Shown piece after piece: positions 8,402 to 16,206 of a stretch of 64,000 nucleotides of DNA; the first letter of the stretch is position 1, and each line of letters begins with the position of its first letter. Source of the stretch: Streptomyces viridochromogenes (GTDB taxonomy: Bacteria; Actinomycetota; Actinomycetes; Streptomycetales; Streptomycetaceae); contig NZ_LGUR01000072.1 in assembly GCF_001270495.1 (NCBI RefSeq), positions 68,675 through 132,674 of the forward strand. The letters are read 5' to 3'. Under the pieces are notes generated by a model. The model made no database searches and was not told where the DNA came from. It was given only the letters and a program-made list of their open reading frames with translations. The position numbers were made by a program, and so were the translations under genes.

Positions 8402-9385
8402 ATGGAGCAGAGGCATCTCGGCCGCACCGGCCTGCGCGTGTCCCGGATCGGGCTCGGCACCCTCACCTGGGGCAGGGACACCGACGAGCACGATGCCGCG
8501 GACCTCTTGAAAACGTTCTGGGAGGCGGGCGGCAGCCTCGTCGACACGGCCGACGTGTACGGCGACGGCGAGGCCGAGTACCTGCTCGGCCGGCTCATAG
8601 AGGGGCTGGTCCCGCGCCGGGACCTGGTGATCTCGACGAAGGCGGGCAGCGTGCCCGACCCGGACCGCAGGTTCGACGGCTCGCGCGGCCATCTGCTCTC
8701 CGCGCTGGACGCCTCGCTGGCCCGGCTCGGCACCGACTACGTCGACGTCTGGCACATCCACGCCTTCGACCCGTCCACCCCGCTGGAGGAGACCCTCCAG
8801 GCCCTCGACCTGGCGGTCAGCAGCGGCCGGGCCCGCTATGCGGGCGTCTCCAACTTCTGCGGCTGGCAGCTCGCCAAGGCGGCGACATGGCAGCTCGCGG
8901 CGCCCGGCACCCGGACCCGGCTGGCGAGCACACAGCTGGAGTACTCCCTGCTCCAGCGCGGCGTGGAGCGCGAAGTGCTGCCGGCCGCGCTGGACCTCGG
9001 CATCGGCCTGCTCCCCTCCTCCCCGCTCGGCCGGGGCGTCCTGACGGGGAAGTACCGCGACTCCACTCCCGCCGACTCACGCGGCGCCTCGGAGCATCTG
9101 GCGCCCTTCGTCGCGCCGTACCTCGACGACACGGCGAGCCGCATCGTGGACGCCGTGCAGACGGCGGCCGACGGGCTGGCCGTCACCCCGCTCCAGGTCG
9201 CCCTGGCCTGGGTCCGCGACCGACCCGGCGTGGCCGCGCCCGTCATCGGCCCGCGCAACTCCCAGCAGCTCACGGCGGCATTGTCAGTGGAGGCCCTTAG
9301 TCTTCCTGACGAGATCTGCCGGGCGCTCGACGACGTGTCAGCGCCCGTGCACCGCTATCCCGATCACGACTGGAGCACGCTGTGA
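8402..9385 (+). CDS. Aldo/keto reductase
   Basis: 327 residues. The start MEQRHLGRTGLRVSRIGLGT and VDTADVYGDGEAEYLLG (catalytic Asp and Tyr), ISTKAG (Lys) and DVWHIHAFD (His) give the AKR tetrad. GVSNFCGWQL is the conserved substrate-loop strand. It is a cytosolic NADPH-dependent carbonyl reductase of unknown substrate. The stop overlaps the next gene's GTG by four bases (GTGA), so the two are translationally coupled. A TAATCT element sits about ten bases before the ATG, compatible with a nearly leaderless transcript. Confidence 0.93.
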   Translation: MEQRHLGRTGLRVSRIGLGTLTWGRDTDEHDAADLLKTFWEAGGSLVDTADVYGDGEAEYLLGRLIEGLVPRRDLVISTKAGSVPDPDRRFDGSRGHLLSALDASLARLGTDYVDVWHIHAFDPSTPLEETLQALDLAVSSGRARYAGVSNFCGWQLAKAATWQLAAPGTRTRLASTQLEYSLLQRGVEREVLPAALDLGIGLLPSSPLGRGVLTGKYRDSTPADSRGASEHLAPFVAPYLDDTASRIVDAVQTAADGLAVTPLQVALAWVRDRPGVAAPVIGPRNSQQLTAALSVEALSLPDEICRALDDVSAPVHRYPDHDWSTL

Positions 9386-11589
9386 GCACGGAGCCGCCCG
9401 AGACCACGGAGAACACCGAGCCGGGGACGCCGGGCGCCGCGACGGAGGACGCCGGGGCGGAAGCCGCGGCTGCGGCCGGCAGCGAGGGCGCCGACGCCGC
9501 TGAGGGTGCCGGGGCGGAAGCCACGACCAAGGACGGCGACGGCGACACCACCGCGCGTTTGTCCGAGGCCGAGGCCGAACTCGCCGCTCAGCGCGTCGAG
9601 CGGGAGCGGATCGAGCGGCGGAAGGCCGAGAAGCAGAGGCCCGTCGAGAGCGGGACGAAGCTCAGCGGGAAGGCCGCCGACCTGCTCGCCGCCGTCCGGG
9701 CCGTGGAGAGCGGCGCCAAGCCCGCCGCCACCGTGTTCAGCGAGCCGGAGCCACCGCGCCGCCCCACCCCGGAGCCGGCCCCCCGACCGCGGCCCGTGGC
9801 GGCCGAGGCGCCCACGGGCCCCGCTCCGGAGACCGTCGAGTCCGTGCGCCGCACGCTGGCCGACGGCGGCGCCCCGGAAGCGCTCGCCCCGCAGGTCGCC
9901 GCGGCCCTCGGCGAGGACGCGGCTGGTCAACTGCGCGCGGACCCCTGGCAGTTGCTGCGCGTCGGCGGCGTACGGACCGAGCAGGCCGACGGGTTCGCGC
10001 GGGCGCTGCTCGGCGCGGAGTGCGGACCCGACGACGAGCGGCGGGGCCGGGCGATCACCGTCTGGCTCCTGGAGCAGGCGGCCGTGGCCGGGCACACGGC
10101 CCTGGAGATGCCGGCGCTCACCGCCACGCTGACCCAGCGGGGTGTGCCCGACGCCGATACGGCCGTGCAGAACACACTGGCCGAGGGCGAGGCCCTGGCC
10201 TTCCAGGACGCCCTGGACGAACCCGGCACCCCGGCCCGGATGGACGACGAGGCGGAGGAGGACGAGGAGCGGCCGGTCCGCGTCCTGGTCGGGCTGGAGC
10301 GGTACGCCCTCGCGGAGGAGAGCCTCGCCGACGGACTGGCCCGCCTGATCAACTCGGCGCCCAAGCAGGACGGTTCGGCCGAGGAGTGGGAACGGGCCGC
10401 GGCGGACGCGGGCTCCGCCGCCGACCTGATCCGCGCGGTCGCGGCACACGGCCTGGTCCTGCACACCGGCGGGCAGGCGTCCCTGGCCGAACCGGCGGCC
10501 CTGCTGCACGCCGCGCAGGCTCTGGGGCTGCGGGCCTGGGCGGCCACGCACAGCCCGCTCGCCCGGGGCCGCTTCGCGGCGCTCCTGGGCGGGTCCGGTC
10601 GGCCGGACGACCCCGCGCCGACGGGGTCCGTGCCCGGCGTCGCCACCGTGGCCGGTCTGCTCTCCGGTGCCGAAGGGCCCGGCCGGGACGCGGAAGGTGC
10701 CTTCGACCTCGATCTGCTCGTCCTGCTGGACGCGCCGCAGCTGGACGTGGAGACGGCGGCCCTGCTCACGGAGTCGTTGCCGGACGGGGCCCGGCTGGTG
10801 CTGGCCGGGGATCCCGCGGTGCTGTGGTCGGCGGGGCCCGGCCGGGTGTTCGCCGATCTGCTGGCGGCGCGGATCTGTCCGCAGATCGCCTCGCGGCGGC
10901 CGGACCCGGGCCCACTGGGCGAGCTGGTGTCAGGAATCGGCATCGGCGAGCTGAACCAGGTCGAGGCGCCCGGCAAGGAGGTCGTGATCGTGCCGGTGCG
11001 CGACGCGGGCGAGGCCGTGCACCGCACCGTGCAGCTGGTCGCGGACTCGGTGCCGCGGGCGATCGGCATCCCGGCCGAGGAGACCCAGGTGATCACCCCG
11101 GGCCATGGGGGCGCGGCCGGCACCCGCGTTCTCAACGCCGCGCTCAAGGAACGGCTCAACCCCGGCCCCGGCCGCTTCGGCGGCTTCGACCCCGGTGACC
11201 GCGTCGCGTACTCGCCCGCACCGGGCCGTATGGTACCGGGCCACGTGGTCAAGGCGGACGCCGAGGGACTGCACCTGTCCTGTGCGGGCGAGGCCGTCGT
11301 CGTACCGAAGGAGCGGGTGGAGCAGTCCGTACGGCACGGCTGGGCGCTGACCGCGCACCAGGCGGCGGGCGCCAGATGGGCCGCGGTGGTCGTGGTGCTG
11401 CCCGGCGATGCCGCACAGACGCTGAACCGACCGTGGATCTACACGGCGTTCGGCCGGGCCGACCGCCATCTGTCCGTGGTCCACGGGGTGGAGCAGGCCC
11501 TGCCGCGAGCGGTCGCCGAGGTCCCGGCGAAGCCGCGCACGACCCGCCTGCCCGTCCTGCTCGGAACACAGCAGCCGACGCCGAGCTGA
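9382..11589 (+). CDS. RecD2-like helix-hairpin-helix protein with eroded helicase motifs
   Basis: 735 residues. About 1-150 is acidic/Ala-rich and probably disordered. Residues about 150-330 resemble the helix-hairpin-helix N-domain of RecD2 (DPWQLLRVGGVRTEQAD). About 345-735 follows the RecD2 helicase core, but its motifs are degraded: the Walker A position reads LVLHTGGQASLAEP with no GKT, Walker B reads LLVLLDAPQLD instead of DEAS, motif III reads LAGDPAVLWSAGPGRVF instead of GDxDQLPSVGPG, and the C-terminal motifs read TAHQAAGARW and YTAFGRAD. It is unlikely to hydrolyse ATP. It probably keeps a DNA- or protein-binding scaffold role; that is inference. Confidence 0.75.
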   Translation: MSTEPPETTENTEPGTPGAATEDAGAEAAAAAGSEGADAAEGAGAEATTKDGDGDTTARLSEAEAELAAQRVERERIERRKAEKQRPVESGTKLSGKAADLLAAVRAVESGAKPAATVFSEPEPPRRPTPEPAPRPRPVAAEAPTGPAPETVESVRRTLADGGAPEALAPQVAAALGEDAAGQLRADPWQLLRVGGVRTEQADGFARALLGAECGPDDERRGRAITVWLLEQAAVAGHTALEMPALTATLTQRGVPDADTAVQNTLAEGEALAFQDALDEPGTPARMDDEAEEDEERPVRVLVGLERYALAEESLADGLARLINSAPKQDGSAEEWERAAADAGSAADLIRAVAAHGLVLHTGGQASLAEPAALLHAAQALGLRAWAATHSPLARGRFAALLGGSGRPDDPAPTGSVPGVATVAGLLSGAEGPGRDAEGAFDLDLLVLLDAPQLDVETAALLTESLPDGARLVLAGDPAVLWSAGPGRVFADLLAARICPQIASRRPDPGPLGELVSGIGIGELNQVEAPGKEVVIVPVRDAGEAVHRTVQLVADSVPRAIGIPAEETQVITPGHGGAAGTRVLNAALKERLNPGPGRFGGFDPGDRVAYSPAPGRMVPGHVVKADAEGLHLSCAGEAVVVPKERVEQSVRHGWALTAHQAAGARWAAVVVVLPGDAAQTLNRPWIYTAFGRADRHLSVVHGVEQALPRAVAEVPAKPRTTRLPVLLGTQQPTPS

Positions 11590-11644
11590 GGCGCACCGGA
11601 CGCGGGGCGCGGGGTGCGGGGAACCGTCACGGACCCACACGCAA

Positions 11645-11679
11645 CGGCTGCGGCCCGGACCTTCTCCGGGCCGCAGCCG
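11645..11679. terminator. Bidirectional terminator hairpin
   Basis: A perfect 14-bp stem (CGGCTGCGGCCCGG / CCGGGCCGCAGCCG) with a 7-nt loop sits between the convergent RecD2-like and acidic-protein genes. Confidence 0.8.
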
Positions 11680-11713
11680 TCATGACAGCCGTCGCACCGC
11701 CGTCGGCGGCGCG

Positions 11714-12391
11714 CTACCGCTCCAGTGGCTCCAGATCGTCTTCCTCGTCCTGATCGGCGTCGAGTTCGTCCTCGAAGTCACCCTCGTCACCGATCTCTTC
11801 GTCGAACACCGTGCTCACGTCGAAGCGGCAGACCACTCGCTGCGGGTCGACGCCCTCGAAGGGCGCCTCCAGCCATTCACCGGGGTCGGTCTGGTCGTCG
11901 GAGGCGGTCACCCAGAGTGTGGAGTCGCCCTCCTCCAGGCCGAACTCCTTGTGCCGGGAGGCGATCTCGTCCGGCTCGAACTCCCCGAACAGGGTGCCCA
12001 GCGCCCCGTGCACCGTGCCGGAGCCGTCCGCCTCGTCGTAGTCCGCCGCCTCGATCCGCTGGGCCTGCGCCAGCAACCGCTGTGGCTCCGCCACGGCGTA
12101 GTCGCGCCTGATCAGCACACTCAGCGCGTTCGGTTCCTCGGGGCCCGTGTACGGCGGCAACGCGTCCTCCGCACCGGGGATCTCGAAGGGGGTGACCTCG
12201 TCGTAGCGGTCGTAGAGCAGCTCGTCGTAGGTCTCGGCGGCCGCGGCCAGCTGGTTGAACGCCTCGTAGACGGCCGGGTCGTCCTCACCCGACCGGCGTT
12301 CGACCGCGGCCAGGTGGCGGTCGAGCGCGGTCTTGACCGCCTCGGCGGCGGCGCGTACCTCGGCAGCGGTGGGCTGCACAGCATCAGACAT
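11714..12391 (-). CDS. Acidic conserved hypothetical protein
   Basis: 225 residues from ATG at 12391 (MSDAVQPTAAEVR). The longer open frame to 12502 runs through the divergent promoter and into the opposite gene, so it is rejected. The N-terminal half is helical (AAEAVKTALDRHLAAVERRSGE), and the last 30 residues are almost all Asp/Glu. No motif identifies an activity. It diverges from a DUF5703 gene with 47 bases between starts. The family is Streptomyces-conserved in my recollection, but the function is unknown. Confidence 0.8.
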   Translation of the reverse strand: MSDAVQPTAAEVRAAAEAVKTALDRHLAAVERRSGEDDPAVYEAFNQLAAAAETYDELLYDRYDEVTPFEIPGAEDALPPYTGPEEPNALSVLIRRDYAVAEPQRLLAQAQRIEAADYDEADGSGTVHGALGTLFGEFEPDEIASRHKEFGLEEGDSTLWVTASDDQTDPGEWLEAPFEGVDPQRVVCRFDVSTVFDEEIGDEGDFEDELDADQDEEDDLEPLER

Positions 12392-12438
12392 AGTGCAGAC
12401 GCTATCCGTACCGGGCCCCAGCCCGCACAATAGATGCG

Positions 12439-12627
12439 ATGCCGGAATACGAATTTGTCGACGTGTACGTACCGCGCGGGGTCTCCCGCAAGGACGCCAC
12501 ACGCCTGCTGACGGACCATGCCGAGTACGGACACTGGGAGTTGGACCGCCTGAGCCTGCTGCGCGACGGCAGCCGCAAGGTGCGGCTGCGGCGCCGGATC
12601 ATCCGCCAGGTGCGGGCCACATGGTGA
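12439..12627 (+). CDS. DUF5703 family small basic protein
   Basis: 62 residues ([22 protein letters not shown]...) ending in an Arg-rich tail ([13 protein letters not shown]). It matches the small actinobacterial DUF5703 family. The tail suggests nucleic-acid or membrane contact, but no function is known to me. It is monocistronic, followed by a 32-bp palindromic hairpin. Confidence 0.85.
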   Translation: MPEYEFVDVYVPRGVSRKDATRLLTDHAEYGHWELDRLSLLRDGSRKVRLRRRIIRQVRATW

Positions 12628-12674
12628 GCTGAGGCGACGGACGGCGAGACAGGAACAGCAGCAGAGGAACACAT

Positions 12675-12706
12675 GGAGCGTGCCCCGCCGCGGCGGGGCA
12701 CGCTCC
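12675..12706. terminator. 32-bp perfect palindromic terminator
   Basis: GGAGCGTGCCCCGCCG is followed directly by its exact complement, giving a 16-bp stem between the convergent DUF5703 gene and chpC. It serves both directions. Confidence 0.8.
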
Positions 12707-12729
12707 GTTCTGTGCCGGACGGCCGAGCC

Positions 12730-13566
12730 CTATGCCGAAGGCCGTGCCTTGCGGTACAGCACCGTGCCCGCCAGCAGCGCCCCCGCGCCGACCGGCAGAG
12801 CGAGGCCCATCGGCAGGTCGCTGCCGGTCCGGGCGAGCTCCGCGTCACCCCGGGGCTGGGTGACGAAGTGGGCGCCCGGCTGGTTGCCGCCGGAGGAGCC
12901 GCCCGGGGTCTCGCCGCCCGCGCTGGGCGGCGTGCTCGGGGTACCGGGGTGGCTCGGCTCGGCAGGGTTCTCCGGGTTACCGGGGTTGCCCGGGTTCCCG
13001 GGGTTGCCCGGGTTACCGGGGTTGCCCGGGTTACCGGGGTTGCCCGGCTGCCCGGGGTTGCCGGGGTTGCCCGGCTGCTCCGGCGAACCGGGCGGGTTCT
13101 CGTGGCCGCCGCCCGGCGGGGTGTGGCCCCCGCCGCCGTTGTTGGTGCAGTCGTTGCCCTCGGTGGAGTTGCCGATGCCGATGATGTCGACGCTGTTGCC
13201 GCACACGTTGACCGGCACATGCACCGGCGCCTCGACGTGGTTGCCGGAGCCGACGCCGGGCGAGTCACTGGCGTGACCGTCGGCCGACGCCCCCGAGCCG
13301 CCACCGGAGCCGTGGCCGCCGCCCGTGTTGGCGCAGCTGTTGCCGCTCGCCGGGTTGAGCACGCCGACGACGTCGACCGTGTTGCCGCAGACGTTGACCG
13401 GCACGTGCACCGGCGCCTGCACCGTGTTGCCCGACAGCACGCCGGGCGAGTTCGAGCTGGAGCCGTGCGCACCCGAGCCGGTCGCGTGGGCGGCGCCGCC
13501 CGCGGCTGCGACGATGCCGGTCGCGGCCGCCACGGTCATCAGGCCCTTGCGGGTGACCTGTCGCAT
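12730..13566 (-). CDS. chpC: Long chaplin ChpC, sortase-anchored surface protein
   Basis: 278 residues from ATG at 13566 ([17 protein letters not shown]), with AAGGCAGG upstream. The order is signal peptide (1-29), chaplin domain 1 ([23 protein letters not shown], two Cys), Gly/Ser linker, chaplin domain 2 ([18 protein letters not shown]), a PGN collagen-like linker, the sortase motif LARTG (LAxTG type) near residue 248, a hydrophobic segment and the tail YRKARPSA. Long chaplins are covalently attached to aerial-hyphal walls by class E sortases and help display short chaplins. It is separated from chpH by its own promoter gap and a strong terminator. Confidence 0.95.
   Translation of the reverse strand: MRQVTRKGLMTVAAATGIVAAAGGAAHATGSGAHGSSSNSPGVLSGNTVQAPVHVPVNVCGNTVDVVGVLNPASGNSCANTGGGHGSGGGSGASADGHASDSPGVGSGNHVEAPVHVPVNVCGNSVDIIGIGNSTEGNDCTNNGGGGHTPPGGGHENPPGSPEQPGNPGNPGQPGNPGNPGNPGNPGNPGNPGNPGNPENPAEPSHPGTPSTPPSAGGETPGGSSGGNQPGAHFVTQPRGDAELARTGSDLPMGLALPVGAGALLAGTVLYRKARPSA
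12955..13075 (-). repeat. PGN-encoding tandem repeat in chpC
   Basis: About ten 9-bp units (CCGGGTTGC or CCGGGTTAC variants on the given strand) encode successive Gly-Asn-Pro triplets in the stalk between the chaplin domains and the sorting signal. It is expected to vary in length between strains. Confidence 0.85.
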
Positions 13567-13638
13567 TGCTGAATACCTGCCTTCGACCTTGTTCCGAAGA
13601 GAGGACGCCGGAAGTCGACCGACGTCCCGAAAAGGCCG

Positions 13639-13677
13639 GTCGGCCCCGGAGCGCATGGCACGCGCTCCGGGGCCGAC
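13639..13677 (-). terminator. chpH terminator
   Basis: A perfect 16-bp stem (GTCGGCCCCGGAGCGC / GCGCTCCGGGGCCGAC) with a 7-nt loop, followed on the minus strand by a short T run (CCTTTT). It lies between the chpH stop and the chpC start, so chpH transcription largely ends before chpC. Confidence 0.85.
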
Positions 13678-13710
13678 GGGCTCAGCCCTTTTACAGGGCG
13701 AGGCACAACG

Positions 13711-13944
13711 TCACTTGTTGATGCAGGTGTTGCCGAAGGCGGGGTTCAGCAGCCCGATCACCGAGATCGTGTTGCCGCAGACGTTCACGGGGACGTGAAT
13801 CGGCGCCTGAACGACGTTGCCGGACAGGACACCCGGGGAGTGCACTGCGGCACCCTGGGCACCCGAGTCGGCGACGGCGAGGCCCGCGCCCGCGAGAACC
13901 AGCCCACCAGTGGCAGCCGCAGCGGCGACGACCTTCTTGATCAT
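13711..13944 (-). CDS. chpH: Short chaplin ChpH
   Basis: 77 residues: a Sec signal peptide (MIKKVVAAAAATGGLVLAGAGLAV, cut near ALA-type AVADS) followed by one chaplin domain with the two conserved Cys of the short-chaplin disulfide (VCGNTISVIG and FGNTCINK). The secreted peptide assembles into amyloid surfactant films needed for aerial hyphae. A strong AAGGAGG sits six bases before the ATG. A 24-nt inverted repeat lies 20 bases upstream of the start. Identification is secure. Confidence 0.97.
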   Translation of the reverse strand: MIKKVVAAAAATGGLVLAGAGLAVADSGAQGAAVHSPGVLSGNVVQAPIHVPVNVCGNTISVIGLLNPAFGNTCINK

Positions 13945-13963
13945 TATTCCTCCTTGTTGGCAA

Positions 13964-13987
13964 TGCGATCACAAGTAGCTGATCGCA
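13964..13987. promoter_or_regulatory. Inverted repeat in the chpH leader
   Basis: TGCGATCA-8 nt-TGATCGCA, a perfect 8-bp dyad 20 bases upstream of the chpH ATG. It could be an operator or an mRNA stem near the ribosome-binding site. The remaining sequence up to 14101 shows no other clear element. Confidence 0.5.
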
Positions 13988-14101
13988 TCACCTGTAACGA
14001 GGAGGAACTAATAGGGCTACGACCTGATGAGCGCGTTCACCCGCCCCGGTCACGGCCAGTACGTCTGGTCGAATACCGAAGTGTGCTTTCAGCGGGCCAA
14101 T

Positions 14102-15427
14102 TCAGGACGCATCGATGAACCGGTCGAGCACCCGCACCCCGAATTGCAGCCCGTCCACCGGTACCCGCTCGTCGACGCCGTGGAACATGCCCGCGAAGTC
14201 CAGCTCCGGCGGCAGCTTCAGCGGAGCGAAGCCGAAGCCCCGGATGCCCAGGTCGTCGAAGGACTTGGCGTCGGTCCCGCCGGAGAGCATGTAGGGGATC
14301 GCCTTGGCCGCCGGGTCCTCGGCCACCAGCGCGGACTGCATCGCCGCGACCAGCGCCCCGTCGAAGCCCGTCTCGACGGCCTTGTCGGCGTGCACGTCCT
14401 CGCGCCGCACGTTCGGGCCGAGGATCCGGTCGAGGTCGGCGAGGAACTCCTCCTCGAACCCGGGCAGGAAACGGCCGTCCACGTGCGCGGTGGCCTCGCC
14501 CGGGATGACGTTGACCTTGTAGCCGGCGCCGAGCTGGGTGGGGTTGGCCGTGTTGCTGAGGGTCGCGCCGATGAGCTTGGCGATGCCGCCGAGCCGGGCG
14601 AGGGTGCCCTCCATGTCCTCCGGGTCCAGCTCTGTGCCGAGCGCGTCGCCGAGTTCGTCGAGGAAGGCCCGGGTGGTCTTGGTGACCCGCACCGGGAACT
14701 TGTGCCGGCCCAGCCGGGCGACGGCCTCCGACAGCTCGGTGATCGCGTTGTCCCGGTGGATCATCGACCCGTGCCCGGCCGTGCCGGCCACGGTGAGCTT
14801 CATCCAGTGCATGCCCTTCTCGGCCGTCTGGATCAGATAGAGCCGCCGCTCCTCGCTCACGGTGAACGAGAACCCGCCCACCTCGCTGATCGCCTCGGTG
14901 ACGCCCTCGAAGAGGTCCGGGTGCTTGTCGACGAGGAACCGGGCGCCGAACTTGCCGCCGGCCTCCTCGTCGGCGAGGAACGCGAGCACGATGTCCCGCG
15001 GCGGGCGGCGCCCGCTGCGCAGCCGGTCGCGGACGACCGCCAGGGTCATCGCGTCCATGTCCTTCATGTCGACGGCCCCGCGCCCCCACACGCAGCCGTC
15101 CGCGACCTCGCCGGAGAAGGGGTGGTGGGTCCAGTCGTCCGCGTTGGCCGGTACGACGTCGGTGTGGCCGTGGATGAGCAGTGCGGGCCGGGACGGGTCC
15201 TCCCCCTCGATCCGGGCCACGGTGGAGGCGCGTCCCGGGTGGGACTCGAAGATCTTCGGCTCGAGGCCGACCTCGGCGAGCTTCTCGGCGACGTACTCGG
15301 CCGCCTTGCGCTCACCGGGACCCGAGTGGTCGCCGTAGTTGCTGGTGTCGATCTGGATCAGCTCGCGGCAGAGGTCCACGACCTCGTCCTCGCCGGTGAC
15401 GCCCCTGGCCGTGTCCGTCTCGCTCAC
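14102..15427 (-). CDS. M20 family metallo-hydrolase (peptidase/deacylase)
   Basis: 441 residues from GTG at 15427 (VSETDTARGVTGEDE), which has GGGAGGAAG upstream; the longer open frame lacks such a site. M20 zinc-site motifs are clear: HGHTDVVPA (His and Asp), WGRGAVDMKD (bridging Asp), LADEEAGG (catalytic Glu-Glu) and a late SGGTDAKSF. The dimerisation lid lies around the TVAGTAGHGSMIHRDNA segment. It probably cleaves a dipeptide or N-acyl amino acid in the cytosol. It has the same orientation as chpH, but a 157-base gap and the chpH promoter separate them. Confidence 0.93.
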   Translation of the reverse strand: MSETDTARGVTGEDEVVDLCRELIQIDTSNYGDHSGPGERKAAEYVAEKLAEVGLEPKIFESHPGRASTVARIEGEDPSRPALLIHGHTDVVPANADDWTHHPFSGEVADGCVWGRGAVDMKDMDAMTLAVVRDRLRSGRRPPRDIVLAFLADEEAGGKFGARFLVDKHPDLFEGVTEAISEVGGFSFTVSEERRLYLIQTAEKGMHWMKLTVAGTAGHGSMIHRDNAITELSEAVARLGRHKFPVRVTKTTRAFLDELGDALGTELDPEDMEGTLARLGGIAKLIGATLSNTANPTQLGAGYKVNVIPGEATAHVDGRFLPGFEEEFLADLDRILGPNVRREDVHADKAVETGFDGALVAAMQSALVAEDPAAKAIPYMLSGGTDAKSFDDLGIRGFGFAPLKLPPELDFAGMFHGVDERVPVDGLQFGVRVLDRFIDAS

Positions 15428-15615
15428 GCTGCTTCCTCCCGCACTGTCGCTGCTGGTGGTCCCCCTCATCCTCCCCCTCCCACCGCCCCCGCCCAAGACC
15501 GGCCGCGTCCCGTCACACGCCGTTCACGCCACGACGGGGGGTGATCAGGCACCCTCGAAAGCCTGGTAATGTTTCCTCTGTCGCCGCGGGGGAAACCCCG
15601 CACGACAGACACCTT

Positions 15616-15703
15616 GTCCGGGTGGCGGAATGGCAGACGCGCTAGCTTGAGGTGCTAGTGCCCTTTATCGGGCGTGGGGGTTCAAGTCCCCCCTCGGACA
15701 CCA
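15616..15703 (+). tRNA. tRNA-Leu(GAG)
   Basis: The 7-bp acceptor stem GTCCGGG pairs with CTCGGAC (one G-U). The anticodon stem CTAGC/GCTAG holds the loop TTGAGGT, giving anticodon GAG for CUC. The long variable arm (TGCCCTTTATCGGGCG) is as expected for a class II tRNA. The T-arm GGGGGTTCAAGTCCCCC is intact, and CCA is encoded (15701-15703). Confidence 0.97.
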
Positions 15704-15706
15704 GCG

Positions 15707-15733
15707 GAACCCCCAGGCGACTGGGGGTTCTTT
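15707..15733 (+). terminator. tRNA-Leu terminator
   Basis: A perfect 10-bp stem (GAACCCCCAG / CTGGGGGTTC) with a GCGA tetraloop and a following TTT, beginning three bases after the tRNA CCA. Confidence 0.9.
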
Positions 15734-15828
15734 CGTTGCACCTGGGCTTTTGTCGTGCCGGGTGATCCTGACGCTTCGGTTCGAAGGAATCCGTCCCGCC
15801 GCATCAGCCGGTAACAGATAATGCCGCA

Positions 15829-16179
15829 ATGAACACACAGCGTGCCGTCGCTCTGGGGACCGGCGTGGTGGCATGCCTTCTGGCCGTCGCCTTCCTGGTG
15901 GTGAGTCCGGGCCAGGCCGACCACATCGCGACCCTGTTCTCAGCGGTGGTCGCGGTGGTGTCCCTGGGCGTCGCCGTGTGGGCTCTGGTACCCGTGCCAC
16001 GGCGAGGCGTCGTCCGCGTCGTCAGGACCGGTGACGCGCGTGCCTCGGGTGCCGGCTCGGCGGTGTCCGGGGCCGCGGTGTCGGGTGCGGGTGCCGCCCA
16101 GGCGGTCGACGTGCTGCGGACCGGCACCGCCGACGCTTCTGATCAGGGCGAGGCCACGAGCGGGTTCCGCCGGTCCTGA
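15829..16179 (+). CDS. Small two-transmembrane protein with a Gly/Ala-rich tail, next to a STAND ATPase
   Basis: 116 residues with two hydrophobic helices (about 8-27 and 34-55), a short cationic linker (PVPRRGVVRVVRTG) and a C-terminal tail GDARASGAGSAVSGAAVSG. A similar short motif, with Gly and small residues spaced around AVSG, occurs near the N-terminus of the next gene's product. Small 2TM proteins paired with NLR-like ATPases are known in actinobacterial conflict systems, where the 2TM part is thought to be the membrane-acting effector. That role here is inferred from arrangement and the shared motif. The gap to the next reading frame is 27 bases. Confidence 0.65.
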   Translation: MNTQRAVALGTGVVACLLAVAFLVVSPGQADHIATLFSAVVAVVSLGVAVWALVPVPRRGVVRVVRTGDARASGAGSAVSGAAVSGAGAAQAVDVLRTGTADASDQGEATSGFRRS

Positions 16180-16206
16180 CCCCGCCAGGGGCGCGGGACG
16201 ACACGG

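Noticed and set aside
11714..12502. Longer start for the acidic protein at 12502
   Set aside because: The extension crosses the divergent promoter and the DUF5703 start region; MSDAVQP at 12391 is the natural start.
12955..13075. CRISPR-like short repeats
   Set aside because: The units are 9 bp, without spacers, and encode the PGN stalk of ChpC in frame.
15665..16000. Minus-strand frame across the tRNA
   Set aside because: It covers tRNA-Leu and its terminator and is Arg/Pro-rich without homology.
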